Source: Phycomyces nitens (lineage: Eukaryota; Mucoromycota; Mucoromycetes; Mucorales; Phycomycetaceae). From it: a stretch of DNA of 64,000 nucleotides. Below the pieces are notes generated by a model, which worked only from the letters and a program-made list of their open reading frames with translations, did no database searches and was not told the origin of the DNA. Made by a program: the position numbers and the translations under genes. Within the stretch, counting starts at the first letter, position 1; every line of letters starts with the position of its first letter. Where the stretch lies: positions 5,456,001 to 5,520,000 of the forward strand of contig JAHRBC010000003.1 of NCBI GenBank assembly GCA_022702545.1, written 5' to 3'. Positions 1 to 13,566 of the stretch are shown in pieces.

Positions 1-390
1 ATGGATCTCCTGAAGCAGCTCGAGCAAGAGCGAGCCGAGGCCAAGCGCCAGAAACCAAAGATTAGCTCGTCCACTGCCAAGATCGAGGGCCTCTTGGCCA
101 AACTACCAGAGCCTGGGCTGCACAATATCTCATTCCAGCAAATGCATGTCCAGACTCCCCTTCCCAAGCCCAAGAAGACACGGTCTCCTCAGGCATGGAC
201 AGGCACATATGAGCCTCAGAGATCCACCATGCCTGCTGTCCATCGTAATGTGCCCAACTATGTGGCACAGTCTGTATATGCTCCCCCTGGGGCCCCTCAG
301 CGATCTGGAAACTCTGGCAAGCTAGTCCACCAAGATACATTGCGGCCAAGCAGCAGTGCAGGCGATCTGCAACCACTACAGAGACGTTGA
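1..390 (+). CDS. 3' end of an unidentified gene (truncated by the window edge)
   Basis: The frame is open from the first base to a TGA at 388-390. The ATG at position 1 is probably an internal methionine rather than the start. The 129 visible residues are low-complexity and probably disordered: a charged N-terminal stretch (MDLLKQLEQERAEAKRQ) is followed by a Pro/Ser/Gln-rich tail ending in LQPLQRR. I see no domain and do not recognise the family. An AATAAA-type polyadenylation signal lies about 110 nt downstream (near 500), which supports a real gene end here. It could be the C-terminal tail of a cytoskeletal or signalling protein, but nothing in the visible part decides that. Confidence 0.55.
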   Translation: MDLLKQLEQERAEAKRQKPKISSSTAKIEGLLAKLPEPGLHNISFQQMHVQTPLPKPKKTRSPQAWTGTYEPQRSTMPAVHRNVPNYVAQSVYAPPGAPQRSGNSGKLVHQDTLRPSSSAGDLQPLQRR

Positions 391-678
391 TTACAGTATA
401 GCCATACATGTACAACAAACATCTTGTTTCTATCAACTAGTTATTCTGCACTGCAGAATATGAGTCCCATCGACTGACATTCTCGTTTATCTTATCCTAA
501 TAAAAATTACGTCTCTTTATAACTTACTTTTTTGATCTGAGAATTCATTGGATCAGAAAACACAAATCGACAATTTTTGATTTATTTTTTTCCGCCAGAC
601 AGTCCGCCATCATTTTATGAAAATATTCTAAACATATACCTCTTTGTCTTCTATTTCTCTTTAGGACATTTATTTGCA
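391..678. other. Intergenic, AT-rich, with polyA signal near 500
   Basis: Holds the 3' UTR of the upstream gene and the promoter/5' UTR of the transporter gene. No RNA gene, repeat or further ORF seen. Confidence 0.5.
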
Positions 679-930
679 ATGTCAATAAAAGGACACAGCA
701 AGATTGCTCTGTCTGATGAAGACATCACCAGCAGTAGGTTTCTAATTGGCTAGACACGAAGCCCTGAATTAAAATTTAATAGTCGTCTCGGATTCCACTC
801 TGGGGCACGCTGGAAGTAGAGCAGATCAAGGATCAAGCTTTACTGCCTATTTTAATGTTGTCTGCGTGGTTGCCGGCACAGGAACTCTTGGACTTCCGTT
901 TGCCCTTCGTCAAGGTGGCTGGATAGGTAT

Positions 931-963
<33 letters not shown>

Positions 964-2184
964 TTGGTTGATCCAATGTCTAATTAAACATTCTAGGTCT
1001 TCTTATCCTCTTTCTCAGTTGGATCTTCAGTGTCTGTAAGTTACAAAACCAACTGCCTCCCAATTAGCTTAACCCTCCACCATAGACACCGGAGTGATCC
1101 TGATCCGTTCCTTATACTCCAAAGACAAGCGCTTGACTTCGTACCAAGAAGTAGCAGAGGCTTCCTTTGGAGCCATAGGTGGCTGGGTGGCCTTCTTTTT
1201 CACCGCAGTCACACTGGTGGGTGTGCCTGTACTCTATCTCCTTCTTGCTGGCCAGAATCTCCATTCGGTCCTCAAAGGAACATCCGGGGAACTTACCTTT
1301 CCAATCTGGGTTATTATTTGCGCTGTTCTGGTAACTCTCCCATTCGTCTGTTTCAGATCCCTCAAGGAAATTGGGTTTCTCTCCACATTCGGAGTTCTTT
1401 CTACCACAGTGGTTATTTTCATCGTCCTCGCTGTTGCCGTCCGAGAACAGGGCAGTCTAGGAGACAAGCACCACGACGCCGTAATCTGGGATCAGTTCCC
1501 AATTGCCCTTAGTTCGATTGCCTTTAGTTTTGGTAGGTAATAATGTCCAATTGGTAGTAATATTGACGATTCTGTAAAGGAGGAAACCCGGTCTATGCTC
1601 ATGTCGAGGCTGGCATGCGTCGCCCTCAAGACTGGAACAAGGTAGTCACGGCTGGGCTGACTACATGTGTGGTCTTGTACTTTCTGACAGCCGTACCTGG
1701 TTACTATGTGTATGGAATCGATGCCTTGTCTCCGATTTACGATAACCTCCCTGAAGGTGGTGCCAAAATTGCCTCGGTTATCATCATCACTGTCCATGTT
1801 CTCCTGGCAACACCGATTCTCCTTACCTCATTTGCCCTGGATCTAGAGAAAATGTTTAGAATCTCGACCGGAAAGTTCTCTCCAAAGATCGAGCGGGCCC
1901 TTTGTTCGGCGATGCGTCTGGGTCTGATGGTTATAATCACAGTAATTGCCATCTATGTGCCCTTTTTTGGAGACTTTATGTCTCTACTTGGAGCATTTTC
2001 CAATTGTGCCTTGATCTTCATTTTTCCCGTCATCTTTTACTTTAAGCTGACAGGATTCCGTGGCAAGGCTTGGTGGGAGTATATACTGGCCTTCTTTACA
2101 GTCTTGCTTGGAGTGGTTGGCCTGATATTTGGCACCATTTCAGCATGCCAGGCTCTCAACAGAGACTTTAAAGGACAGACCTGA
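679..2184 (+). CDS. Vacuolar-type amino-acid transporter (Aa_trans/AAAP family, AVT-like)
   Basis: A multi-pass transporter that probably moves neutral amino acids across the vacuolar membrane by proton antiport or symport. Five exons (679-733, 783-926, 997-1035, 1086-1532, 1580-2184) give 429 residues. The start is the only ATG that leads into the N-terminal cytosolic segment. The family signature sits in exon 2, where FNVVCVVAGTGTLGLPFALR forms the unwound first helix with its GTG motif. About ten hydrophobic segments follow. The exon 4/5 junction restores SFGGNPVYAHVEAGM, a conserved AAAP loop after the fifth or sixth helix. Intron 2 (927-996) contains a (TA)n tract. The short N-terminus (about 45 residues) resembles AVT3/4-type more than long AVT1-type proteins, but I cannot fix the subfamily or substrate. 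Confidence 0.88.
933..960. repeat. (TA)n microsatellite inside an intron
   Basis: About 13 TA units inside the second intron of the amino-acid transporter gene. Slippage-prone, no function seen. Confidence 0.9.
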
Positions 2185-2493
2185 GCTGCTTGGATCTTTA
2201 CGACTTTTAACCATTTTACGATATTAATACTATAGCATAAACCATTATACATATATTTATATATATATATTTCTTTTTATTTTTCATGTCATTTATAGTA
2301 CAAGTGTCTTTTTCATATCCTTTACATTTTTTTTAGTGCAAAAGAAGCAGAGTCACGCATACTGTGGGTGTGGCTTAAATGAGCGGAGTGCTGGAATGAA
2401 GAAGACTCCTGTCGCCTTTTTTGCTTGCATACTATAACCACACCTCTCTTTTAATTTTCTTATTTCTTTTCCTGACTTATCCACATCCGCGTC
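2185..2493. other. Intergenic, transporter 3' UTR and SRPK promoter
   Basis: AT-rich, with a short (TA)n run near 2250-2270 and no ORF or RNA gene that I can support. Confidence 0.5.
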
Positions 2494-4694
<2,201 letters not shown>

Positions 4695-4891
4695 AGACAT
4701 TTACCTTTCATTACAATAACCCGAACTAAGCTGTTCAAATCCTACCGACTATTTCTTCCCCTCACTCTTGCTTTGACGTAGTTTGTATTTTTAGCTTAGC
4801 ACTAAACCGCCCCTTTATAAAGTATGAAGTCTGGTCAGCCAAGACCTTATTCTTTTTTTTTCTTCTTGAGCTGATCTGAATCATCAACTTG

Positions 4892-7673
4892 ATGGGGATC
4901 ATCAACTCTCATCACGCCCAAGACACAATTGCCCTCGATTTTGGTAGTCAGCCACTCCACAAGAATAGCTATCCTTCAAAGGACAAGTTACTCGAGTCCC
5001 GTCGATTTCCTCTGTTCTTGCGCACTGATCGTCGCAATCGCTCATATGCCCAACCATCACCCTCTACCCGACGCTGGTTCTATCGGTTGTTCTTGGTGGT
5101 TGTGGCGTTCTTGTTTATATTTGGCTATCTGCCCTTCTTTCATTTGATTAGCCGCGATGAGACCATGGATCTTTCACCTAGTACGTTGCCACGGCAACCG
5201 TCTGTCGTACCTGTCTCTCGGGACCAGATCATCCTTTACCGCATTATCGGCAACGATCTCCCTCCACGCCACAAAGAAGGCCAGACACTGTCAAATCTCC
5301 GCTTTATTCTCGAACATGAGTCTAGTTTTCCTAATACTCGCAAGCTGTTCATATTAAACCGGATTGCTGATCCAACCAATGAGGAGATGATTATCCAGCT
5401 TCTAAACAGCCATCAAATGGACTATGTTCGACTCCCTTTTGATGCAGCCGAATACGAGAGTTTGGATTTCCGTCTAGAGGATTTTCCCGAGTCTGATTTT
5501 CTGCATTCCGACTGGTACAGACGCTTCTCAAAGGTATCAAAGTTGCGTACCCTGGACTACACCTATCACGACAAGAACGTGTATGCGATGAATAATGTAA
5601 GACGCCAAGAGACCCAGATCCACAGTGGATCAGCCTGTTAACAATCATTTCCATTCCAGAACGGTGGCCGTAACGCGGCTCTCAGGCACGGACGCGCCCT
5701 GCCAAATGTCCGCTGGATAATGCCATTTGATGGCAATTGTTTCCTTAGCAAGAGTGGGTTTGAAGAGATTTCCAACCAGCTCGAGAGGTACGGAGACGAA
5801 ATAAAGTACTTTGTCGTCCCAATGGCACGCCTCTTGAACAACACGATCCTGCTTGAGACCGAAGAAGATAAGCCAAAGGCACCGGAAGAGCCCCAGATCA
5901 TCTTCCGCTTCGATGCAACAGAAGAATACAATATGAATATGCGTTATGGTAGACGGAGCAAGGTAATTTAATTTTTATTTGATTATAAACCAAAGCGTTT
6001 GATTTGTTTGTTTTGATCAGAGCGCTTTTGATTAGTTGGAATTGCTCTGGAGACTAGGAGCTCTGGAAAATCGTCGTCTCAACCGCCCAACTGTTCCCTG
6101 GGAGCCTGTCGAGCGCCCTTATAGCAAAGACAAGGGCAACTTCTTGACGATCGGCTGGGTGTTTCGGCTGTTCTCTGGCAATCAACAACAGGAGGAAAAC
6201 AAGAAAGAGGCCTCCTCCATTCGGGCGTTCAACCGTCTGTTAGCCATCCAGCTCTCCTTAGACAACTTGGATGAATCCCTAGCCCGTCGCTCCTTTAGAC
6301 CTGAGAATCTGTTTTTGTACAATGAACGAGAAATGACCATGATTAGATATGCCTACTGGAGTAAAGATCCGGCTGTCTCTGCTGCAATGAGTATCCTTGA
6401 AGAACGTGCAGAGACAATATTGGAGTACACCCAAACACGCATCGTGCCTTCCGAGCCAATCAAGACACCAGAGGAAGATCAGCTTGACTTTGAAGACTAT
6501 GCCAATACTCCTTTACCTGAAAACACAGCAGAAAACCTTGGTTCATTGTCCCAGAATGTGACAATCATGACACTGGCCAACTACTTTCTCGGGAACGAGG
6601 CCTATGGAAAGTGTGCGGCAAACATGATCCGTGTCAACTTTTTAAATGAATATGTATTGGACCAGCAAGATGAGTACAGCTCAGCAAGAGTCATCCCAGA
6701 CAGCACCCATCTGTTAGACTTTCTATCCGACCAGGGCTACTCGTTTCCCAGCATGAGCCGGATGTCGAGGGCACTGACCAAACGGGTAACGATGCCTATC
6801 CTAAACACTTCTGATCTGACAAAGACAGATATGTCTTCTATGCTCGACTCTATAAGACTCTTGAGCCGTATGCAGGCATTGACACACAAGGAATATCTTG
6901 ATCTACAGGCAATTATGGCCGAGTTTCTTGAGTACCTGGTCACTTCACCGACCGGCATCCATCTGGCTCAGATGAATGACTATCGTGGAGTCCTTTATGA
7001 CCTGCAGGTCACTGCTCTTGCTGCATTTACAGATGATGTTCGGTTGTTTTTGCGAGTGGCCAACCGGTGCAGGATGCGAATCGGCCGACAGTTTAACCAA
7101 GATGGATCCCAACCCCTTCAAAAGAGCTCTACCCATGCCCGGTTCGTGTCCCCTTTGGAAAGTGAATCTGGATCAGCCGAAACTAGCCAACGCGTCCAGT
7201 TGCATTATGAGACCATGAATCTGCAATACTGGACATTGCTGGCACGTGGTATTCAGAATTCAGGTGTTGGTAAAGACATCTGGCACTATACATCCAAGGC
7301 TGGTGGTAGTATTTCCCATGCTGTTGTGGCCCATTTAAAGCAGCAGGCTGCCGTATTGCCACAACTTTCTTCTGCTGACGGGGCATTTGTGCAGTCAAGA
7401 TTGCGACCCTTGGCATACATGGCCCAGGCTGCGTTTGGGTTCAGTGCACGCATCAATAAGCCTCAGCAGAGCATCGAAAAGAACGAAGACTGGCGTTGGT
7501 TGGAGCGATATGTCTCGACATTTGGCACCCAATGGACCGAAGAAGTTCCTGATGCGGCCTTAAACTCAACCGATGACCAGAGCATAGTTCATCATATTAT
7601 GGCCCTTATCTCAGAAGACCAGCACAAGGGACGGCTTGGAGTACCTCCCTTTTGGATGCTTAGTATTGCCTAA
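4892..7673 (+). CDS. Type II membrane protein: glycosyltransferase-like domain plus alginate-lyase-like (PL-type) domain
   Basis: 881 residues from exons 4892-5596, 5660-5962 and 6036-7673. A basic cytosolic tail of about 60 residues is followed by one membrane helix (FYRLFLVVVAFLFIFGYLP), so the rest should face the Golgi lumen or cell surface. Residues about 110-340 carry YRIIGNDLPPRH, NGGRNAALRHGR and RWIMPFDGN, which look like a GT-A-fold nucleotide-sugar/metal site (DGN in place of DxD). Residues about 430-870 resemble the alpha/alpha-toroid alginate lyase fold: LANYFLGNEAYGKCAANMI, an FNQDGSQPL segment matching the family QxDGSxPxE block, and LHYETMNLQYWTLLARG. The family NNHG..YD catalytic block reads NDYRGVLYD near 6970, so the usual Asn-His pair is absent. 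A role in glucuronan/polyuronide wall polymers is plausible for Mucorales but is inference. The first ATG after the upstream TTG was taken as start. Confidence 0.75.
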
Positions 7674-7878
7674 TATCTCTCCTTCATGATGTATATTCAT
7701 TATCACATTTCTTGTATGATTTCGCCCCTTTTGTGCTGTGCAGCTCTCATTCATTTATCCCTTTTATGATAACATTCATTCAACCAATGAAATAAAGAAA
7801 AAATCCATATCCTCTCATCTCTCGCCAGGGGTTTTGTTTTTGGTCTTTTCTGATGTTTATTTTATTGTTTTATTGTTT

Positions 7879-8166
7879 CTACATGCGGCCGACAACTTTG
7901 TAGCCTCTGGGGGGTTTGGCGGCCTTGATTTCCTCAGGGGTGGGGATAGAGGCTACGTGTTCGACTTTGACAAGTTCCTTCAACTTGAGAATAAGACCGG
8001 CGGTACTGGGATTGACAGGTTGGTAGGTGGTCTGGTGGAGACGTACGAGACCAAGGGTCAATGTGGCAGCGCGAAAGTCATCAGAAAGACCAATTGTCGA
8101 ACGCTTGAGAGTGACCTTGAAGTAGTTGGCGGCAGGTGCGCTCGTGGTGAACAATCGTCGCTGCAT
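7879..8166 (-). CDS. MRPL33: Mitochondrial large-subunit ribosomal protein uL30m (Mrpl33-like)
   Basis: A single-exon, 95-residue protein of the mitochondrial 54S subunit. The core YFKVTLKRSTIGLSDDFRAA, followed by LGLVRLHQTTYQP and GLILKLKELVKVE, is the bacterial L30/uL30 fold (beta-alpha-beta-alpha-beta) with the conserved (K/R)S.IG and GL.....V segments. The N-terminus MQRRLFTTSAPAANYF is arginine-containing and acid-free, fitting a short mitochondrial presequence. Length is close to yeast Mrpl33 (86 residues). It is convergent with the alginate-lyase-like gene (205 bp between stop codons) and lies 223 bp downstream of the Ypt1 stop on the same strand. The C-terminal PTPEEIKAAKPPRGYKVVGRM is an extension beyond bacterial L30. 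Confidence 0.88.
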   Translation of the reverse strand: MQRRLFTTSAPAANYFKVTLKRSTIGLSDDFRAATLTLGLVRLHQTTYQPVNPSTAGLILKLKELVKVEHVASIPTPEEIKAAKPPRGYKVVGRM

Positions 8167-8389
8167 TGTAGAGTGTGTTGATGGTAAAGGGCCGAAAAGG
8201 ACTTGTGGCTTGGTCTATCCCTGAAGCTCATGTAATTGAACCCCCGCCATGAAGAAGTTGCGGACTGCATTTTCAAAAAGGCATGTCTTTTTTGCATTTT
8301 TTATTGTATTGTATTTATTTGTTTGTTTGTAAAGAAGGCACACATGGTTGGAGGGTTATGGTTTAAAGGTAATATATGAGGTTATCTGT

Positions 8390-9340
8390 CTAGCAGCATC
8401 CACCTGCCTGCTTGGGCTGAACGGCTGCTCCCTGGCCAACCTTGACAGTCTGCTTTGTCTGCTGCTGTTGCATAGTCGAGCCCATTCTATCCTTGATCTG
8501 CTTGGCCATGGTCAAGAAGGCCTGTTCGACATTTGTAGCACTCTTGGCAGATGTTTCCAAGAAGGGGATCGACAAGGATTCCGAAAATTCCTACAGAAAC
8601 AAATTAATCTTTTAGCACTGATAACAATGTTACTAGACTTGTACCTTTGCCTGTTCAGTCTCGACGACCTTTTTATCCGTCAAATCACTCTTGTTTCCAA
8701 CCAGAAGCTTATTAACACCTTCTGCTGCGTAACGGTCAATTTCCTGTAACCACTGCTTAACATTGTTAAAGGTGTCTTGGTCAGTCACATCATAGACAAC
8801 AATAATGCCATGTGCTCCTCTGTAGTACGAAGAAGTAATTGTACGGAAACGCTCTTGGCCGGCTGTGTCCCACTTGAGAAATAAAGAGAGTGGATTAAAG
8901 TGGATTTACAATGTCAAACGACATACAATATACTTACAATCTGAAGCTTGACGGTCTTGCCTTCCAATTCAATGGTTCTAATTTTCTGTATAGCACACGT
9001 CAGCTCTTATTGATAATACCCCCTCTTTTTTTCTGGTAAAGATAAATAGAATGAAATGGCTTACAAAGTCTACACCAATGGTAGAAATATAGCTCTCAGT
9101 GTAGGTGTCATCAGCAAAACGAAGCAAAAGGCAAGATTTGCCAACGCCAGAGTCTCCAATCAGCAAGAGTTTAAACAGATAGTCGCTAATGAAAAATAAG
9201 AATGACGATTGTCAGAATTAATATATTATTATTATTTCTAAAAATAAATAAAGGAATCTCCTCTGGTCATGAAGAGTAAAGTAGAGTGGACTTTGTGGTA
9301 GAGAAAAGGGTTTGAAGAGGACTTACTATTCAGGGTTCAT
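8390..9340 (-). CDS. YPT1: Rab GTPase Ypt1/Rab1
   Basis: Small GTPase for ER-to-Golgi and early Golgi traffic, and for autophagosome formation. Five exons (9340-9327, 9185-9065, 8985-8938, 8872-8645, 8590-8390) give 203 residues beginning [23 protein letters not shown]. The 14-nt first exon is recovered because splicing it to 9185 restores the universal Rab1 N-terminus. All G boxes are visible: GDSGVGKS (P-loop), effector region [35 protein letters not shown] (switch II), NKSD and ETSAK. The last two residues are a double-cysteine geranylgeranylation signal (GGCC) after a Gln-rich hypervariable tail. RabF motifs and the switch sequences match Rab1 rather than Rab8/Sec4. The (CA)n-type repeats lie just upstream of the start. 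Confidence 0.96.
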
Positions 9341-9422
9341 TATTATGGATGAAAGCAAGTAGGAAAGAATAAAAAGAAAGAGGGAGAACGTAATGCGCTA
9401 TCACTAGCACCACCAGAGCAGA

Positions 9423-9512
9423 TACACACACACACACACACACAAGTAGGCAGGCAGGCACGCACGCACGCACACAGGCACGCACGCACACACATATTCG
9501 CCCGCATGCGCA
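9423..9512. repeat. Compound microsatellite (CA)n-(CAGG)n-(CACG)n upstream of YPT1
   Basis: Roughly 90 nt of CA, GGCA and CGCA units, 80-170 nt upstream of the YPT1 start codon, so within its promoter or 5' UTR. Alternating purine/pyrimidine CG/CA repeats of this kind can adopt Z-DNA. That is inference. Confidence 0.85.
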
Positions 9513-10556
9513 CAAACCTATTAGGAAGCGTCGTCATCAAGCTTGGATTCGGATATTAAATTTTAATCATTGGACGAATTATAGTCCAATGCTTGACTTT
9601 CTTGGATTGTCGGATTCTGATGAGCAGATAAACCAATTTTGAAGACATACAGCCAAATGAGCCGTAGTACCGAGTTTTCTAGTAGCATACATGGTCCACG
9701 TCATTTCCCAAGCCATATATTTCTCTCTTTAAGGCCAAGAGCTTCGAATGAATTGGGGTTATAGATGGCCAGTATGGTACGATTGCCAGTAGAAAGCCAT
9801 TTGGTCTTTTTGGACGATTGTTTACTTGTATCTATGTCTGGAAATCCAATTCTGGACTGCTGGTGCCCGTCTATATGCCATTTGTCAAGCTAATTGATTA
9901 AAAGATTGGTTCCTGATTATCACATCTCACTCGAGGGGTCCGTTGAGTGATATTAAATTATGGGCTTTTAAGCCAATTGATACACAGGCTTATTCATGTA
10001 TGCTACAAGACATTCTATTGATCTACATTGTTTAAGCTGTAATCATAAAGTGGTTTGAAATGAGCCTACTATAAATAGAGATGTCCACACATTCTGCCAA
10101 GCCAATTTATCAGTAGACCTCCTTACATGGCTTGCTTTAATGGTGCATAGATCTGCAGCTAGTTGTGAGTACTTGTAAAATGCCATACTGTTGCCATTTT
10201 ATCAAAAGAAATCTGCATCGAAATTCGACCATGATATTTGGGACAAAGTTGGGCATATCTAATATATGGTACATGCATTTTACTGAAATTATCCCTTGAG
10301 GATTCTTATCGTGGTTGAGCATGGTCATACCAAAAGATGGGCCTTTTTTTTTGATATTCAGTATCATATTCTTGCCCAAAAAATGTTTGCTCATTTATGA
10401 TAACATCGGGTTTAGCTACAAACAAAGGCAGCATGTCATTATCACTCTCATATCTGAGATTCAATAACCAATAAATAATTTCAATGTATTAAAATACAAT
10501 TTAAATATACAAGACTTCTGGGGCTCATAATCTTGTACGCTCTGCAGATGTGGATA
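9513..10556. other. Intergenic between YPT1 and the kelch gene, with a possible coding relic
   Basis: AT-rich. The minus strand is open for about 60 codons across roughly 9710-9905 (including WHIDGHQQSRIGFPDIDTSK and ILAIYNPNSFEALGL), without an ATG start and ending in TGA. A second open stretch of 85 codons lies at 10137-10394 on the same strand. Neither shows a family I recognise. They may be decayed coding sequence or chance. Confidence 0.3.
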
Positions 10557-13500
10557 TCAAACATAGGTCTTTTTTAATAGTCTATTCCGTATTCCTTTTG
10601 GCTTTTGCAGTGGGCTATCCAATACTGTGTCTCCATCTATCGAAGCCTGGTCTCCTTGGTTGATTGCGTGGTCAAGTTGATAGAATATCTCTTCATCAAT
10701 ATAATATGCTTTCAACAATGCTTCCATCAATTGTACTCGTTCTTCCATTTTATCCATTCGTGCCTGCTGAGACTCTTCATAGGATTTAATTGGGCTCAGT
10801 TTCTCCAAAGGAATATTCTCATTTGTATATCCATCCGGGTTGTCTGATGTTAAGAATCGGCGACTAACAGGGCTAACAAAAGGGACAGGGGTATGGAGTG
10901 TATCAAAATGATTTACAAGGTTCCTTTTGATTGAGTGTTTCAAAGGTCCAAATGACCACCGGTGGATAATACCCCAAGGAGAGTCGGGGCGTGTACCAAA
11001 AACCCATCGATGGATGGTTGCCAAGATACTCAAAACACCACCCATCGGCCCAAGAACGCTCATAAATGTCGACGTCTTTTTCTCTTGAAGTACCTTGTGC
11101 TTGTAATCGCTTGGGATGATGGTGAGGCATCCGAGGTAAGGAAGGTCTGAATCCCTTCTAGATAAGTCGCCGACACCTGGGATCAATACTGTTGTGATCT
11201 CTGGGGTGTGGTTAAGAGCTGGAAACAGTCCAATGTTATTCCAACTGACATCCTGAAGGTATTGGTGGTCTTTTATCTGATAAACCAAGGAGGAGGATAT
11301 CGAAGGTGCAAGATTGTACATGTCTATTGTCTGCTTTCCTCGCTGATCGTCTTGCATCCAGTTGGAAACTTGTTTGGGTGTCAGTAACTGATCGTTGCCT
11401 TTGCCTTTAATATCGTAAGCCTGTATATTGGGGTTCATTTGTGGAGGATAAAACGTTGTGCGAATGGCTCCATTGATATTCATGTTTCCAAAAAATGATA
11501 TCAGTATCGTTGTTCCATTCGTTAAACCATCAAGACTGTTTGATAAGCCGAATCCTTCTGGAGGTGAGAACAAAAAGCAAGTTAGGTAGCCAACTTGACT
11601 CGAAAAGGCTGGTCTGTGTATTTCCATGTCGAGTGGTATAATAAATTCGACACAATTGTAGCCTGTATCTGTTACACATCCCACATGAGGTTTCTCTTCA
11701 TATGAAACTGAGCTGCTGTTATCCCAACCATCAAAACAAATTCGAGCATCTGAAATGACATGTTTTAGAACGGATTATAATATACATCTTAACTTGACAA
11801 CTCACCTGGAACATTTATATATGCTGTAGCAGAAGCTATTTCAATTGTCGTAGTTGTACTATTCAGTACCTGAAATAAGGAGAATCCAAAAAAACTTATG
11901 AATGTAATCACAAGGATAATTCGAGACAACAGGCGGAGAACTTCTGTCCACAAAGGCTCGCCTGATCTGTAAATTGTAGTATATGATCAGTACCATTTAA
12001 TAAAAGACGCAGCTTACCTTGGAGTCCATATGGCAGTTCTATATATACTACTAAATATAATATTTACTCTATCTCTCTTGACCCATGCGTAAATCATGGA
12101 TAGTATGAATATAATTGCCACACTAATCGTTAGGCCTGCAATTGCACCCTTTGTCAATCCTTTACTCTCGGGTGTAGGGTCTATAGATGTCATTCTTGAG
12201 GTATCCACCCATGAATATTCGTTTTTTTCACTCGAGTTTATTTTTAGTACACTAGCAGTGTCAAAATATTTTCCGGTGGCATAACCTAAAGAGAGAGAGA
12301 AAAGAATATTATAATGTATTACAGATATGCAAAGCTTTTTGGGTAGTTTACCATAGGCAGTTACGAAAGTAGAATCGTCTATAAATCCTATAGATGGATA
12401 TGAGCGGCGAGAAGTCGATGGTCCATAAGTTTCAATCTTTGTACAGTTCCAATTGGAAATTGTAAATATAAAAATATCATTGTACGTGATCATATTCCAA
12501 TCAATATTTCCATCATCGCCTTTATACAAACAATTCAGCGTAAATCAACAGATAAAATCAAGGAGCGTAGACCTATTGCTTACCTCCAAATATATATATG
12601 TTATTCTTGTCTGGGGCTATTGAAACCACAAGTATTAGTGACAAGCTCTATAGTTTTGTATATTATATCACCAACCAAGTACAGAGCTCGCGTGTACTCT
12701 TCCAGGAAACTGTCCATTGCCAAAGTATCCAAGTGACCATTGGTTGATATGAGGCCTATAGACGAGCGTGCTGTTGAAAACGGAAAACTGGTACTTTGCT
12801 GTCATGGACGTATATGAAATTTTCCCACTTATAAAATATATTGATCCAGTACTACAGCCGAGAATTCAATCAATCGGTTTATACACAGTAAAAGTCGCTT
12901 TGTCTTTGCAAATCAAACTTACGGAGAAGCAACTGATGTATGGCCATACATGTATGCTTGCTTAGGAAGTGAAATATCAGTAAACTTATTTGTGGTGGGA
13001 TTGAACGTCCATAAGTCGTTCAAGACAGTCATATTGGCGTCGTTTTTTAATCCACCATAAAGATAGATATCTCCACCTGGTGATAGCACTGCAGAAAACT
13101 CTTTACGAGATGTAGGCCAGGATTCCTTTGTGGTTGGTATGATTCGGTTCCAAGTCGGCTTCAAGTCGTTGAACTTGTAGATGTAGACAGGAAGTTTGTC
13201 GCTCCAATTTATGTTTGGATACATTCCAGCAAAGAGCACAACAGTATTGTTGTCATCGAGTATCACTGCCTGTGAAAAGCTGCATGCTGGTCCCTGAATG
13301 GGCTGTGGCTCTTCTTTGTAGATCAATTCGTTGGTCGATAAAGCCAGGAAGGAAAAGGTGTTTGTATAATTTTTGGTGGTTGTGCTCCCTCCGTAAGTGT
13401 AAAGTGCATTGTTTCGGACAAAGGTTGCTGCACCAGAACGACCGTAGTAAAAGTCAGACGATGCCAGTACCCCAATAGAGCCTCCATGGGTAGATTGTGA

Positions 13501-13566
13501 CAGTATTGCTTTTATTAAAATGTATAAAAGTAAAGCAAAGTGATAGTGCCGTCTTTGACAAGACAT
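10557..13566 (-). CDS. Kelch-repeat membrane protein with cytoplasmic coiled-coil tail (early-diverging-fungal family)
   Basis: Seven exons (13566-12923, 12851-12676, 12616-12584, 12519-12352, 12285-12018, 11966-11806, 11749-10557) give 880 residues. MSCQRRHYHFALLLYILIKA is a signal peptide. Then come kelch/galactose-oxidase-type blades with the diagnostic GG turns (ALYTYGGS, IYLYGGLKND, NIYIFGGDDG, FVTAYG) and N-glycosylation sequons (NYTNT). A helix at AIAGLTISVAIIFILSMIYAW is followed by a second hydrophobic segment (ILVITFISFFGFSLF), an ecto-like second module with cysteines (DARICFDGW, VGCVTDTGYNC), a third hydrophobic block (MSVLGPMGGVLSILATIHRW) and a charged tail with heptad-like MDKMEERVQLMEALLKAYY. 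Function is unknown; a cell-surface sensing or adhesion role would be a guess. I chose the ATG at 13566 rather than an upstream in-frame non-ATG extension because it starts the signal peptide cleanly. Confidence 0.8.

Noticed and set aside
1030..1512. 160-codon frame overlapping the amino-acid transporter
   Set aside because: The +1 frame encodes the conserved transporter helices, and this overlapping frame has no domain and crosses a real intron.
9423..9512. CRISPR-like direct repeats
   Set aside because: The units are 2-4 nt microsatellites, not spaced repeats, and the genome is eukaryotic.
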